A stretch of 64,000 nt of DNA, taken from positions 125,199,117 to 125,263,116 of the forward strand of contig OY720639.1 in NCBI GenBank assembly GCA_963169105.1, written 5' to 3'. Below the pieces are notes generated by a model. It was not told where the DNA came from. It did no database searches and saw only the letters and a program-made list of their open reading frames with translations. This DNA comes from Ceriagrion tenellum (lineage: Eukaryota > Arthropoda > Insecta > Odonata > Coenagrionidae). The translations under genes were made by a program, and so were the position numbers. This document shows, piece after piece, positions 24,270 through 36,150 of this stretch (its first letter is position 1; every line of letters starts with the position of its first letter).

Positions 24270-25399
24270 TTCTTATATTTCAGGAGTTCTTGATTTTCCA
24301 GCTTTAGACGATTTTCGCCACCGTTTGTGGTTATTTCCGTTGTTGCCAACTTTTTTCCAATATAATATGCAGTATTTGTAGCGGCCGCGCCACATTCAGC
24401 CTACCCTGTTAACAAAGTTTTGAACTAATGCGTCACGAGACAGTTGTGGCATATTTTTGCCAGTGTAACTCGAGAATAGCCCAGGCCTAGTGACATTCTT
24501 AGCTCACGTCTACTGATATACTTGAGGTATAATTGCTTCTGAAAGAAGCACCAAAGAGCCATGGAATTGTTCCCCGCGACTCACTAGGTGGAAGTATCTA
24601 CTGATTACTTTCACATTTGGACGCCGTTGCTGGAATATGATTGATTTCATTGTGTATGACTGGAGGTGAGACAGTTGGAAAATATATGAAATGGCTAAAT
24701 GCAAATCAGATTATTATTTGGCGGAAAGGACAATTTGTTCTAAGAAAGATATCTGAACCTAAGCAGATGAAGGTAAAATTGGAAATATTTTATGAAATAC
24801 AAGGTAGGGTTAAGATATTTATATGCATTCTTTAGGGTACACTATCTTCATAGCAAAGGGAATAGGGCGAATATTCCGAAAGACAGTATAAGTGATCTGA
24901 CAGAGAGATAGGAAGGACTGACTGTAGTGGATATAGAGAGTAAAAGCATAAATGGAGAGGTAGAGAAAATAAAATACAATGGTTGATAAAATGGAGGAAA
25001 TGGTTAATTAATATTGCAGTGAGTGAGGAGATGGAGACATTCGTGAGATCAATTACAGCAAAGCTTGAAGAGGGGCGATATCAGGCTTGAGATATGTACT
25101 AATAGAAAGATAAATATTGCCAAAACATTTTCAAGAGTGAAAAATATGCGTGGATGAGATAATGCAAATATAGTAATTTTGAAAGAATTAAGACGCTCAT
25201 CTGGAAAAAAAGTAGAAAACAGGAAACTATTGAAATTTACAAAAATATTATCAAAAGTGATGAAATTGGATACGACAAATTCAATGCTGGAAACTTTTTG
25301 ATGGAAAACATTGAATATCTAAGCAATATCAGGGCATATGATATTGCATAACCTTTCGAACTAGAATTCAATAGGACCGTGGAGTCAGTATTAGGTCGT
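24270..25399. other. Non-coding stretch, possible LINE debris
   Basis: No gene was recognised. The purine-rich plus strand from about 24850 has broken frames with many K, E and R codons. It may be the decayed upstream part of the LINE relic that follows, but no motif is good enough to claim that. Confidence 0.35.
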
Positions 25400-25930
25400 A
25401 AAGAAAGTGAGAATATTGAAAAATGCAAACGCTGAAGTTGTAGGTGGGATATCCAGAGAAATTTACAAATGTTCTGATCACTTATCAGTCGTTCCGGTGA
25501 ATGAAATAGGTAATTTTACCAGTGCTTCTGTTTTTCCACGCATTGGAATTATGCTATTATGATTCCAAGTTAGTAATGAAAGGGTAAAAAGGTTATGATA
25601 TTTGTAAATTTAGTAATAAAAGGGTAAAAATATTCTGAATCTGTGGTGTAAGAAGTTGATTTATACTGATAAGAGAAAGTACAGCTTATTGTCAGGAGGT
25701 GCTATAAAATTCATAGCAGTATGACGGTAAATGGTGAAGTAATCATACAACTGGATGATTTTGTGAAGATAGGCCGGATAAATAGGTGAAGAGGTCACGA
25801 GAAGCAAGGAAAATTGAAAAAAATTCATTGGGAGTATCTGAAGCAAATTTAGGAATGAGTACTTTTCTAATAAAGCGATAGTTGAAGTATGCAAAATTTT
25901 CCCTACCCTAATTCATTTCATTATATGAAG
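25400..25930 (+). pseudogene. LINE ORF2 relic, heavily decayed
   Basis: Two weak but ordered matches lie on plus. At about 25434-25520 there is a segment like the start of an RT domain (GGISREIYKCSDH...VNEI). At about 25721-25900 there is a segment like the region after the RT catalytic box (TVNGEVIIQLDDFVKIG, then a broken arm with SKFRNEYFSNKAIVEVCK). The ADD catalytic box between them is not found, so an internal deletion is likely. Stops are frequent. A small direct duplication (TAGTAATRAAAGGGTAAAAA) at 25573-25592 and 25610-25629 lies in the gap. Confidence 0.45.
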
Positions 25931-27686
25931 ACGTAGGTATATCAGGATAAGTGCCAGTGCAGGTCATGAGATATCGTGGAATTATTCGAGGTAAAATTTA
26001 TCGTTAGGAATGTGAGGCGAATGAATGAATAAGGGTCTGATGCTCTAGTGATGGACATATATGGCCATCCGCGCTCCGCTTGTTTGTCAAACTCGAGAGA
26101 ATAGATGTGAGTTAAATTGAAAAGATATTTTTGGTACAGGAATGCTAGGTGAGCTAGAAAAGAATTGTCTTTGAAAGTTATTGATTAAAAGAAGAACTCT
26201 GGAAAGGAACTGTATTATGATTATTTAATACAATAGAGCGTTTAGGAAGCATTTTATGAATGTGGCACTGCCATTGTGTCAGAGACCATGATGCTGAGCC
26301 AGAATACGGTATTATGGAGACTATTATTAAAAGTGAGTGAGTTTACTAAGCCAAATCAAATAACTTTTTACAGTATCTACCCCGAAAAGTAATGTGTGCA
26401 TGCCGCGTGATTAAGTAATAATTTAGAGCACAATATTACTTCTAACTTTATCCACATCCTGAGATAGACTAAATTTTGCCATAATTTGAAATAATAATCT
26501 CCTTTTGAGCTTTCGTCAGGGTTGGCTATTGGTATTTTCAGGAATTATTGCATTTTAGGCTATAAAATTAAAATATTCCCCGTGCACATTGAAAATAACT
26601 TTTCTACTGTGGATAAATTTTCAAAAAATTATTTGACATTGGCCCATAACAGTACTCTGGCTAATCCCGCTAAATATTATTTTAGATAGTTTTTGTGCGG
26701 GAGGAAATAAGCACTTAGTTTTCTAACGAATATATATCTATTTTCTTAAATTATATTTTTGTTGCAGGAGTAAATTCGTCGTTGACACTATGAAATAAAT
26801 TTCAAGAGCATTCCAAGTATTGTTGACTTTGTCCTGCTTTCATGATTAAACTAAAAAATTATCTTACCTATTATTATGGAAGGGACTTTTTGTTGCCATC
26901 ACGGTCCTCCCCACCGTAAATGGATTACTCGCAGTGGAGAAGGATGGAAAAGAACCTAATTTTTTATGTTGCCTACTGTGAAATTTATGAGTGCACACTA
27001 GAATGGGAAACATTGATATTTATAATGATGCCCTCGCGATGAGAAAGCTAAGGAGAGGGGTATTCGTCGCCTCTCTGCCTGTGTCCCCTTTTCACAGAAT
27101 TCCAGCCCTCATTTCCTGGCCGTCAACAGGAGAGCTTCATTCTCTCCACCACCCACGGAGGAACAAACTTCTTTAAGGCACAGTCCAGTCTGCCTCCTTA
27201 AATCTTCATCCCCTAGTGCATTCCAACGCTTTTCTTTGCGTGCTCTCCGCGCTCCAATCCCACAGCATCTATCTCCCTCTTCCTCACCATTCCACCTCCC
27301 ATTAACAATCCCGGGTCTTCCAAGAGGACAAGAAGCGTAGGAAGTTCGTTGGGATGTCTTTGCTTACGCTGTTTTCCCTACCTTCTCCCTCCATTTATGT
27401 CCATTTCTCGTGACAAAAGTTTATCACAGATTCCATTTTACTCCTGAATAAATACTGTAGCATATGACTCATAAATCGCGACGTGTTTCACCTGCAAATC
27501 TCTGATAGCTAAAAATACCCTTCTAGAAATTCGTCCGAAAAAGGTGGACTATTAGCAATCCCCATAGTTAAAATTTATGGACAGTTTTGAAATATGTGGA
27601 TTCATTTAACCTCTCAGTGACGTACCTTTACCCATATAAGGTGTAAAATTTGATTTGAGTTTTGCAAAGTACGTTAGATTTAAGAA
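25931..27686. other. Non-coding stretch, no gene recognised
   Basis: AT-rich sequence with short frames. A mildly pyrimidine-rich patch at 27180-27400 has no recognisable product. Confidence 0.4.
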
Positions 27687-27722
27687 GTCGCCTCCTCTCC
27701 GACCTCCTCCCCCCCACGCCAG
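27687..27722 (+). repeat. C-rich direct repeat, copy 1
   Basis: A roughly 36-base C-rich block (GTCGCCTCCTCTCC..., ending CACGCCAG) recurs at 28388-28424 with a few differences. The two copies are about 700 bp apart, in direct orientation. Confidence 0.6.
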
Positions 27723-28387
27723 GCGTGAGATTGAAGACTACAAAGTGACGTTGTCATGCCACAGAGTGATGTGTCGCTGCTCCAGGTTATTTCGGTTTGA
27801 AACCATGTTGACGAAATATTTTATCAGAAATTCTAATTGGGTCTCAATAGAAACTAATATCGAACGCCGCTTTTAGAGAACACATGGGTAATAATAGCGA
27901 AATACTTTCCATTGGTGATTTCTCTGGGCAATTTTTTATTTGCAATGATTGATATTCTGTTTACTACGGGTGGTGTGGACCAATGAGGGAAATTAGTGCC
28001 AAATGGAAGGGGAGCAAATTGCAATCCGTGAAAAAGAGAAGATGAAAATGTTTTGATAAACATTGTTAGTATAGTGCTTTGTCTAAGCATATATTTTGGT
28101 TAATGATGCGAGATAACGTAAAATTTTTAAATTCTTTTTTTTTACTGAGCATGTATTCAACCATCTAGTTTCATAATTGTTACAGCAGGGTTAAAATATA
28201 ACCCTGCTTGCTAGCGTGAAGCATGGATGGATTAAAATATTTTTTAACCATGAAGCCTACTCTGCCCTCGTGTACGCTTGCTCCCCTCTTCATCCTCAAC
28301 CTCTTCCTCCCCAACTTCTCCCATGCACCATCAGCGCCCACATGACTCCTTAAAGGCCCGCAGTGATCTTACTTCCTTTCCTCCCGA
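27723..28387. other. Spacer between C-rich direct repeats
   Basis: No gene was recognised. AT-rich unique sequence. Confidence 0.4.
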
Positions 28388-28424
28388 GTCGCCACCTCTC
28401 CGACCTCCTCCCCCACCACGCCAG
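28388..28424 (+). repeat. C-rich direct repeat, copy 2
   Basis: Second copy of the block at 27687-27722, with one extra base in the C run and one A for T change. Confidence 0.6.
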
Positions 28425-28507
28425 CCCTGCGTCTCTTCATGAGACTTGCAGAGTTGGCTCCATGAATAATGGAGGCCTTGAGAAAGGGCAGTGGCGTGGA
28501 CAGCCAA

Positions 28508-28530
28508 GGGGGGCTGGGGTGGGGCAGGGG
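28508..28530 (+). repeat. G-quadruplex motif
   Basis: Four runs of four or more G separated by one or two bases fit a canonical quadruplex pattern with very short loops, among the most stable forms predicted. It lies in a longer G-rich plus-strand tract extending to about 28615. Confidence 0.7.
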
Positions 28531-28615
28531 TAAGGAGGTCGGGATCGGGTTGGGACGGGCTGGGGAAGAAGAAGTTGAAGGCACGGGGCGGGAGAAGATT
28601 GGGAGGGGGGAAAGA

Positions 28616-31600
28616 GAATGAAGGATATTAAGAAAAGGAGGAGAGAGGGAAAATTCCCAAACAGCGGATGAGGGAGTTATGGCAGGCCCCCCTCATGATC
28701 GACGGCTGAGGTTATCTCCTGTTACGAACACTGCGAGAGTATGAATTAGGGAACGGGATATTAAATACGTGTGCCAGTAAAGGTTGTGTCACTCATTCAG
28801 TTCCTCTAAATTATTAACATTATAAACATAACTCTCGAGACAATGGCCGCTTTTGTAGCTAGAAATCTTGCAGTTTTACCAATTAGGGACCAACGCATGA
28901 GAGGTGGTGATTAGTGGCGGCAAAGAAGATCATGAACCCTCGCTTCCAAGGCCACACTTGCCAAAAAGCTTTAAATACTTCATTTAAAACTATTAAAACA
29001 TGCATCGTAATATTTTCATGTAACTATCTCTTGCGGCAGTCGGTAATTATTGTTAATGATTTCCAGGAAGGGACAAGCAACAATCACAGCTGTCAATATT
29101 ATGCTCGTAGTTAAAAGATGCTCATCTCCGAAGAGTGGTAACTATATGCGTTTTACTCAATCCTTCTTCAACTAAAATAGGTTGAAGCTGTATCAGTTTC
29201 AGCCCCGTATCAATTCTGTATCAGTTTCAACACCGGAGATTTATAAAGTGCTTCAAAAGTGCAAAACTTTTATTTGCCAGTAAAAGTGTGGGCAGGAACG
29301 AGGCCAAGCGACATTATTGTTTCCCTTGTATTATTCACGACAAGGTTATATTTTCAAAAGAAAATAGACTCATTTATTTTTAATTGAACAAAGAACTGAT
29401 GCATAAACAGTAAATTTTATTATAAAAGCAAACAGACTCATTGTTTTTGAATAATTTTCACTTGATTGAAATGACTGAAATATCTCTACAGAGTTGCAAT
29501 TACAGTCAACAGTAGCTCTTTTACGAAAGCAGTACCACAGAAACAAGCATTTTTTAAGTTCATTGTTTGTGATCTAAACTTAATATAAGAATAATGGACG
29601 TTGTTGCCCTTTAATGTTGTTTCATTTATATCCCTGCAAAAACGGCTCCTTTCTCTTTTCTCCCGTAAACACTGCCAACACAAAATGTCTAGCATACCCG
29701 TCGGTCATCTCACGGAGTCGAATCCCGGTTGAGGCCAGTGATTTTTTCATGGCAAATTTCTATCTCGCTGGTGTATGTTATCCTTTGTCATTTTTTACAA
29801 ATTATGAGTTATGATTTTAAAAATCGTCCCTGGATATAAAATGTCCTTATTAAGGAGTAAAAAAACCTTGAATTTTTTCAAAGTAGCTAGTTTGATTGGC
29901 AACCATGTAAATGTTGAATACATTTTTCCTGTGTGTTGCAATAACCGCCAGCGAATTCTCAATTGCTGACGAGTTAGCGACACTTTCAGGCTCTCATAAA
30001 AAAATAAAACAGCTATTAGCGAGTGAAATATCTGTAAAAAATAGTTGTACAATACCTCGTAGAATGACAAATATGGCCAAAGATGCGAGGCATTATTTTT
30101 CTTATTCCGTCCTTTTTTCTAAATATCCATGTTTGCAGATTCTTATTTAATGTTTGTATGAAAGTAAGCCAATGGAAAAATAACAGTTTTCTACATTTAC
30201 AACCTCGGCTGGGAATGAGCTAACAATGCTGTTTATTCCCATTATAAATGGCAATTTTGGCTATTCTATACATCTTGTTGAACATTTAGTATAAATAACC
30301 TCAACATTTGAGAGATTCTTAGCCGTTATCTATATTTACTTGCTTAATTTATTTCGCTATCGCATTCATTTTTTTATCTATTGAATATTTATATACATGA
30401 CGCATCATCTTGAAGAGTTTTAAATGAGAGGATCCATAAATATCAAGAAAAGCGTTCGCAGTTTAATTTTATGTTGGACAGAGTCACCCGGTGAAACGAA
30501 AATTTGGAAAGTTCATTGCGTCCAATAATGCTAGTATGTATCAATACCAACTGCTTCTTGATTCAAATTTCTCCCTTCGTTATTCATCCTCAGGACTACT
30601 TTTCCATTATTTTCCATCGAAAGGGAATGTGCTTTTGAAACTACCACCGCGATGGCCTACACGGAGCCCTGTCTATATGCAGATGCGGAAAAGTGAAAGG
30701 GAGAGAGAAGCCCCACTGAACATGGATAAGAAGAGACGACAAAAGGCCCATTGCCGTAAGCCACGGGACGGCTGGATGAGGAAAACTTTTACCAGCGAAA
30801 AAGAAAATGATAGACTTGAAATTAAATTCCTTTATTTAGTGCAGTGTATCAGAGTACGCCTGAGTGATGGCTTGCTCTAAACCGTCCACTATGGAAGTCA
30901 AAATTCAGGATAGGATAAAACGATTGGCTCGAACAAAACCACGTTACCATTCCATTGTTAAATGCAATTTATTACGTTTGTTTTTCAGGATTTATCATCA
31001 ATTACTATCAATTTAAAAAATCTGTTTCTCGATAGCTAGCTTTAGGCACCCTGTTACAGGTTAAATATAGCGATTCATACTCCCAACGAAGGTTGTCATT
31101 TAACCGAAAAGCGTATGTTTACGCGCTACGATCCAGTTATTTGATATATAATTTCATGGAATATCGTGGCTTTCATACAAATGTACAGAGCCGCACTATC
31201 TGTAAACCGCTAAAGGGTGTACGGTTGGTGACGACTTTTCCCTTTCACTTCCTAAACTATAGCTTAAAAGGGTTTTAAAAGCTGTATATATCGATTTTTT
31301 ACCTAAGATCTGCGTTTATAGCTCAAGAAATGAATTTTACCAAACTTCAGGGCTGTGTATGCCATTAACTTTATGGGAACTATCGGTTATAGTGCTCTAA
31401 GCTAAAAAAAGCTATGCAGAAATCAGCAAAACACGTAAACCTTGCATGATAAATTTATGCAAAAGAACGTAGAGCTTTAAATATATGCTTTTATGAAGAT
31501 AAATCTAAATCAAATAATATTATTAAATGAGATCATGCATTATATTATATCAAGCATCATAATTTTCAAATGAGAAGCTACCACGTAACAGGATACTTAA

Positions 31601-33609
31601 GATATGGGTCACGGGTAAGATGTTCCGACCTTCCTTACTGCCATCCAGCGTGAAATAAAACTCACATCCCTCAATATTTTATTTTGCTATTTACATATAC
31701 CTTAATACTCAATAAAGATGCTAAGGTTAAGTTAAGTTACTCCCTATGCCAGGTGCTATCCAATGGTGAGAATTTCCTAGCTTTTAGAATTTCCGCAGTC
31801 TCATGTGGTAAATACTAGAGGGGAAAGAAGGATTATTATTTGCCGGATTTTAGTGCTCACAGTTAATCGATGGTTTCCCGGTTTCCGTAATAACTTCCAC
31901 GTCGTGCCATGAATTGTTTTTTGATATTTACATGACAATATCGTTCTCATATGGTCGTTGATGCTATATGCAATTTATTCCCAAGTGCTGTTCAAAAATT
32001 ATAGACGATATTAGATAGTCAAATATGATAAATGATAGATACCACTAGACCGAAATATATATTACGAGGCAACTGAATATCTAGAATGGATATAATAATG
32101 ACGAATTTTCCGACGTTCACCAAGGTACGCGGGTGAAATAAATTGGTTATTTGTGGGTTTAAGTAGATCGTTAAATACTTAAAAGTAGAAGAAGCAATGT
32201 AGAAACGGTGTCTAGTTGAGGGAAATGAGCTAATAAAGCCGAATGTTGCTTGGAAATGAAATGAAAGCAGGCCATTGAGGAGACCTGCGCTGGAGGTACA
32301 AATGAAGGGGTTGCAAAAGACATGGGGTAGAATAGCCTGGGTTTGCGTTAAAATATAAGGGTAACCGTTTGTATCTGTTAGAGGGTGAGAACAAAGGTGA
32401 CAGTGGGAATCGACCGCAGAAGGATGATGAGCTAAGGATCTAAGGGAAACTGAAATTACGTTGACACTATCCGCCTCCAATTTTCGGACACATTTACCAT
32501 CTAAAGGAAGAGCATCAGGGAAAATTTGTGAAGGTGATAGCCTTCCTCACCATACAGCGTTAATAAACCAGCTATTTTGCAAAGGGACGTTTGCATATTT
32601 TGTGAGCAAGGAGGTATTTTAAGCATACCACAGAAAATTATGGTCTAAAAATTTGGAAAAAATTCATGGAACTCCATCGAAGAATTATATAAAATAAATT
32701 ACAGTCATTTGTGCTTAGTGCCCTTCACGGATATATATCGTGAAGTAAGTTACATTCAGTTGTTTGCATGGTTCTTGGTAGGGTGCGTATTTCAATAGAT
32801 TACCATTCATGCACCAGATGTGAAGAAAGCCCAATATTTTCCAAAAAAGTAGATGGTGTTTGGCACAACTCATACTGGGTTCTCGAACAAAAACATATCA
32901 TGGTCTTAGTTCAAACTAAATCGCTCGGTTTCCGCCTTCAGAAATTTTCTATTAGCAAACATTTATAGATAATAAGAAATGTTGAATTCACGCGATTCTT
33001 GGGTGTTCCAAATAGTTGCATGATCTCATTTTGCTGCTTCGATTCTATTTCTTTAACGTACTTATAACTAAAATACAAAAAATTACTAAACATCAATTAA
33101 GGCCAGGAATTTCCATGATTTAATAAGTTATATAGGTACAATGCAAATCAGTTTAAGATTACCATGCGGACGGTGACTTTTTGAATGTACTGAAAAGATT
33201 CTAGTTATGGGATTTTCTTTGAGGAATTTCTTCTTAAATGAAAGTAATAAAACATTGCAATCCATCGTTTATCTTTACTTTGTGATTCGGCATCAGATTG
33301 AATGCGCATCACTGAAGAATACCTTGTTGCTTATGGATACTGAGCACATGGCATTTAAAATAACTTATCTTAAATAAAGTCACCTATAAAATTTTATTTG
33401 GCTGCCAGGCTGCATGTAAGAGATAGTGAATCGCCGAAAATGAACGTAAAAATGTACGCAGGGTTCCCAAGGAGGCCGGGTATCGAGTCATTGTTGAATC
33501 GCAGCAATAAATTAGCACAGCAGCGTGATTTTTCATTTCACTTTTTGGAGACGGCGCAAAATAGGGAAATATATTTTGGCTGTAGGAAAAAAAATGTTAT
33601 ACAGACGGA
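28616..33609. other. Non-coding stretch, no gene recognised
   Basis: Mostly AT-rich. A 129-codon open frame on plus at 30491-30880 has no recognisable domain and a mixed, basic composition, so I do not call it a gene. A 153-codon minus frame at 32019-32480 likewise resembles nothing known. A weak tRNA-like B-box (GAGTCGAATCCC) lies near 29716; see the SINE-like entry there. Confidence 0.4.
29690..29745 (+). repeat. Possible tRNA-derived SINE fragment
   Basis: GGAGTCGAATCCCGG resembles the RNA polymerase III B-box (GGTTCRANNCC) with a small insertion, preceded by a CATCTCAC segment. No clear A-box is seen. This may be a worn SINE head or chance. Confidence 0.25.
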
Positions 33610-34020
33610 AAAGGTGATACAAGGTGGCGGAGTCGATGGTCTTGGGGGGAGTGAGGGGCTGAGGGCAAGGAGGAAGTGGGCGAGTTTAAGATGAGGTGTT
33701 CGGAGTGATAGGGAAAGGGTGAAGGAGTGGTTGGGGATGAGGAATGGGAGGAGGTGGAGGAGAATGAATGTCTGGAAGTTGGAATGGTTTGGGCGTGTGG
33801 TTTGGCATGTGGGGAAAAGTCTCGGTTAGGAAGTGTTGGAAGTGGGGAGGTCTTGCTTGGAAGCGGTGGGAGGACTGAGTGAAGGAGGTGTGTTTAAAGG
33901 CACTAAGGCAATGGAGTGGTCTTTTGTGAACTGAGATCCCTTCTTCCTGAAAGGAAGCAGCGGGCTGTTTTGATTTGTTCTTGGTTACAAATTGAAGGAA
34001 GCGATATGGCACATGTATGA
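33610..34020 (+). pseudogene. Possible LINE 3'-end coding debris
   Basis: This plus-strand G-rich tract, read in shifting frames, gives a series like the terminal region of some LINE ORF2 proteins: RVKEWLGMRNGRRWRRM, LEWFGRVVWHVGKSL, then WEDWVKEVCLKALRQWSGLL. The order WFGRV (compare WFGHV), WxDxVKxD and LKALRxW is suggestive. No RT motif is present. The minus-strand frame over the same DNA is histidine/proline-rich low complexity and is ignored. Confidence 0.35.
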
Positions 34021-34379
34021 TAATGCTAATTGATATGGTTTTTTTTTCAACAATGAGGTAATAAGAGATTATATTTCATCCTTCGTTAAGAATTCGTTGT
34101 CAGTTCATTGGCATTGAAACTTCTCTTACGTGACAAACGCAGAAGACTAAACTGAACTACTCTTTCACAGTTATTAATATTTATATTTCTGCATTGATAA
34201 TTCAGTCATTTGCTATGAAGAGCGATAAGTTTTAGCCACATCACCTAAGGATTCTTAAAAATTACTATAATAGGCTATTGTCCGAGAATCAAAGGTCAAG
34301 GAGGATGAATCAAGCGTTGATGAACGGGCGTATTTACCGGAGGACGTCCGGAGGGACCCCTTGGAGAGACCCTCGACCC

Positions 34380-34830
34380 TTCTATCCGTTCTTACTTGTA
34401 TGCTTCTTCTCCTTTAACATGCTCTTCATCTGCAAGTTCCACCCTGTCACTACCTCTGTCAACGTTTACAATATTTTTGCCGATGACTTTGCAATTTTGT
34501 GTTAAATCTGTCTGTATTTCATTATTCCCCACGATGTGATGACTGTGACTGTCCTCTTAGCATTTGACATATCCTGACGGAGTGTGAGAGATATCGGGCG
34601 GTGCGTAACAGGCTGCAGCTAGTGGGAGACCTGGGGTACATTCTAGGCGATGACCCAGATGTTCTCAACCGCGTTTTGGAATTTTTAAATGGAAGTGGCC
34701 TATTTAGTAATATTTTAAGGATGTAAAATTATTTTTAATTTTGACTCTGTTTATATCAAGTACTTTATTATAATACCATAATATGCAGCGTATATTTATT
34801 TTTTATAATTATGACGTGTAGTGGTGCAAA
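34380..34830 (+). pseudogene. Jockey-like LINE 3' relic with internal deletion
   Basis: The plus strand first carries an RT segment ending in the catalytic box VNVYNIFADDFAILC (34458-34502), preceded by a VLTCMLLLL/FNMLFICK stretch equivalent to the QGSVLSxxLF region. Only about 17 codons later, in another frame, comes the ORF2 C-terminal zinc-like domain: CDDCDC...HILTECERYRAVRNRL and GYILGDDPDVLNRVLEFLNGSGLF, ending at TAA 34724-34726. A complete ORF2 has several hundred residues between these two parts, so most of the C-terminal half is deleted. A stop in PLSI_HIL and the frame change confirm decay. The sequence to about 34830 is probably the 3' UTR. Confidence 0.75.
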
Positions 34831-36079
34831 ATGACATGTCGTCGACGCACCCTATCAACCCCACAACTACCCTACTCATTATACCCTATTTACTGGTGGA
34901 GGTCCAGTAAAAACTTCTTGGTAGACTGCCGAAAAAAAGACCAAAACCCACAGAGGTGTACCTACCTATAGCTACTCAGTTCTTTACTCTCTTTGCACGT
35001 TAACTACAAAATAAAGGTTTAAATACTTGAATTATTCAATGCGAGCATTTGTAGGGGAAAGATTTACATCCATGTCTATCGGCTGGACCTTAAATGCATT
35101 ACTAACACGTGCTAAGTTTTACCAAAAAAATCATCTAATCTGAAAGAGTACGTTATTTTCATTTCCTGGTGAAGAGAGGTATGATGTTCAAAGTAAAAAA
35201 TATACGATAGAGAAAATCTGGATTCGGAGCACGTAGCTCTTAGAATGGTCTGCGGTATGGTTGAAACATGTATCACATGTCACATGGAGAGACAGCCGGG
35301 GTGAGCGCTAATGCGAATGGTACATACAACCAGCACAGTAATGAAATATCAGTATCGTGCTACGATAAAATTTTGCATTGCAAATGACGCAATGTATGGA
35401 ATATAGCATGATATACAATGAAAAATATTTCGTTTCATGGTACCAATCATATTTTAATTATCAGTATCATTAGTCGTCTGTTTTCGCTAGTCCTTGATGC
35501 CTCCATCTCTCTCTGTCCTCTGCTCTCCTCTTCAATTCTCTGTAACTCCCTCCATCCTTCAGGTCATCAATCATCTTTTTTTTCTTTCTTACTCTTTTGC
35601 GGTTTCCATCCACCATTCCTTCCAGTGCAGTATAATCGTTATCATATAAGGTCCCAAAATTTGACTTAGTGTCATGTAAATTTATCCTTTATTATTATTA
35701 AGCTGTGATTTCTTTCTTTACTTGTGTCTCTTTTCATTGATTCTTACCCTATGTGTTTTAGTTTCATGCATTGATACTTAGGTACCGAGGCTTTCTTTGA
35801 TGCAGATATTTCGTAGTTTCCTATTTGGTTCTTGTTAAAAACCTCTTATACCTCTTTTGTGAAGTGGAAATTTAGGGAATTATGGGGAGAATTTTCTCTT
35901 TATTGGTCGGGAAAAGCGCATAATTGTCACAATGAATGATATCATATTTACTGGGGATATATTTTTAAAAAATATTTGCAGAAAGTAGTCACGTAAAGTT
36001 TAAAAACCAAATGCTTGCTTCATAACAGAAACGGAAGACCATGTATGAGCCCCAAATCTACAAGGTGCAATAAATGTTA
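34831..36079. other. Non-coding stretch, no gene recognised
   Basis: AT-rich sequence. A pyrimidine-rich patch at 35490-35640 has an open frame of biased composition, which is not called. Confidence 0.4.
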
Positions 36080-36150
36080 ACGAACGGGACTTGAACCTAG
36101 GTGTATATGCTTGGAGACGAAGACATTATGTTTCCACTGAGGAGTGCAAA
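36080..36150 (-). repeat. tRNA-derived SINE head or tRNA pseudogene
   Basis: On the minus strand a perfect B-box GGTTCAAGTCC (within 36086-36097) follows, at about tRNA spacing, an A-box-like CCTCAGTGGAAAC (about 36131-36143). In between lies an anticodon-arm-like CGTCTCCAAGCA. No clean acceptor stem closes it, so a functional tRNA is unlikely. A tRNA-derived SINE copy is the better reading. Confidence 0.5.

Noticed and set aside
32019..32480. 153-codon minus-strand frame
   Set aside because: No domain, no good splice sites and AT-driven codon use.
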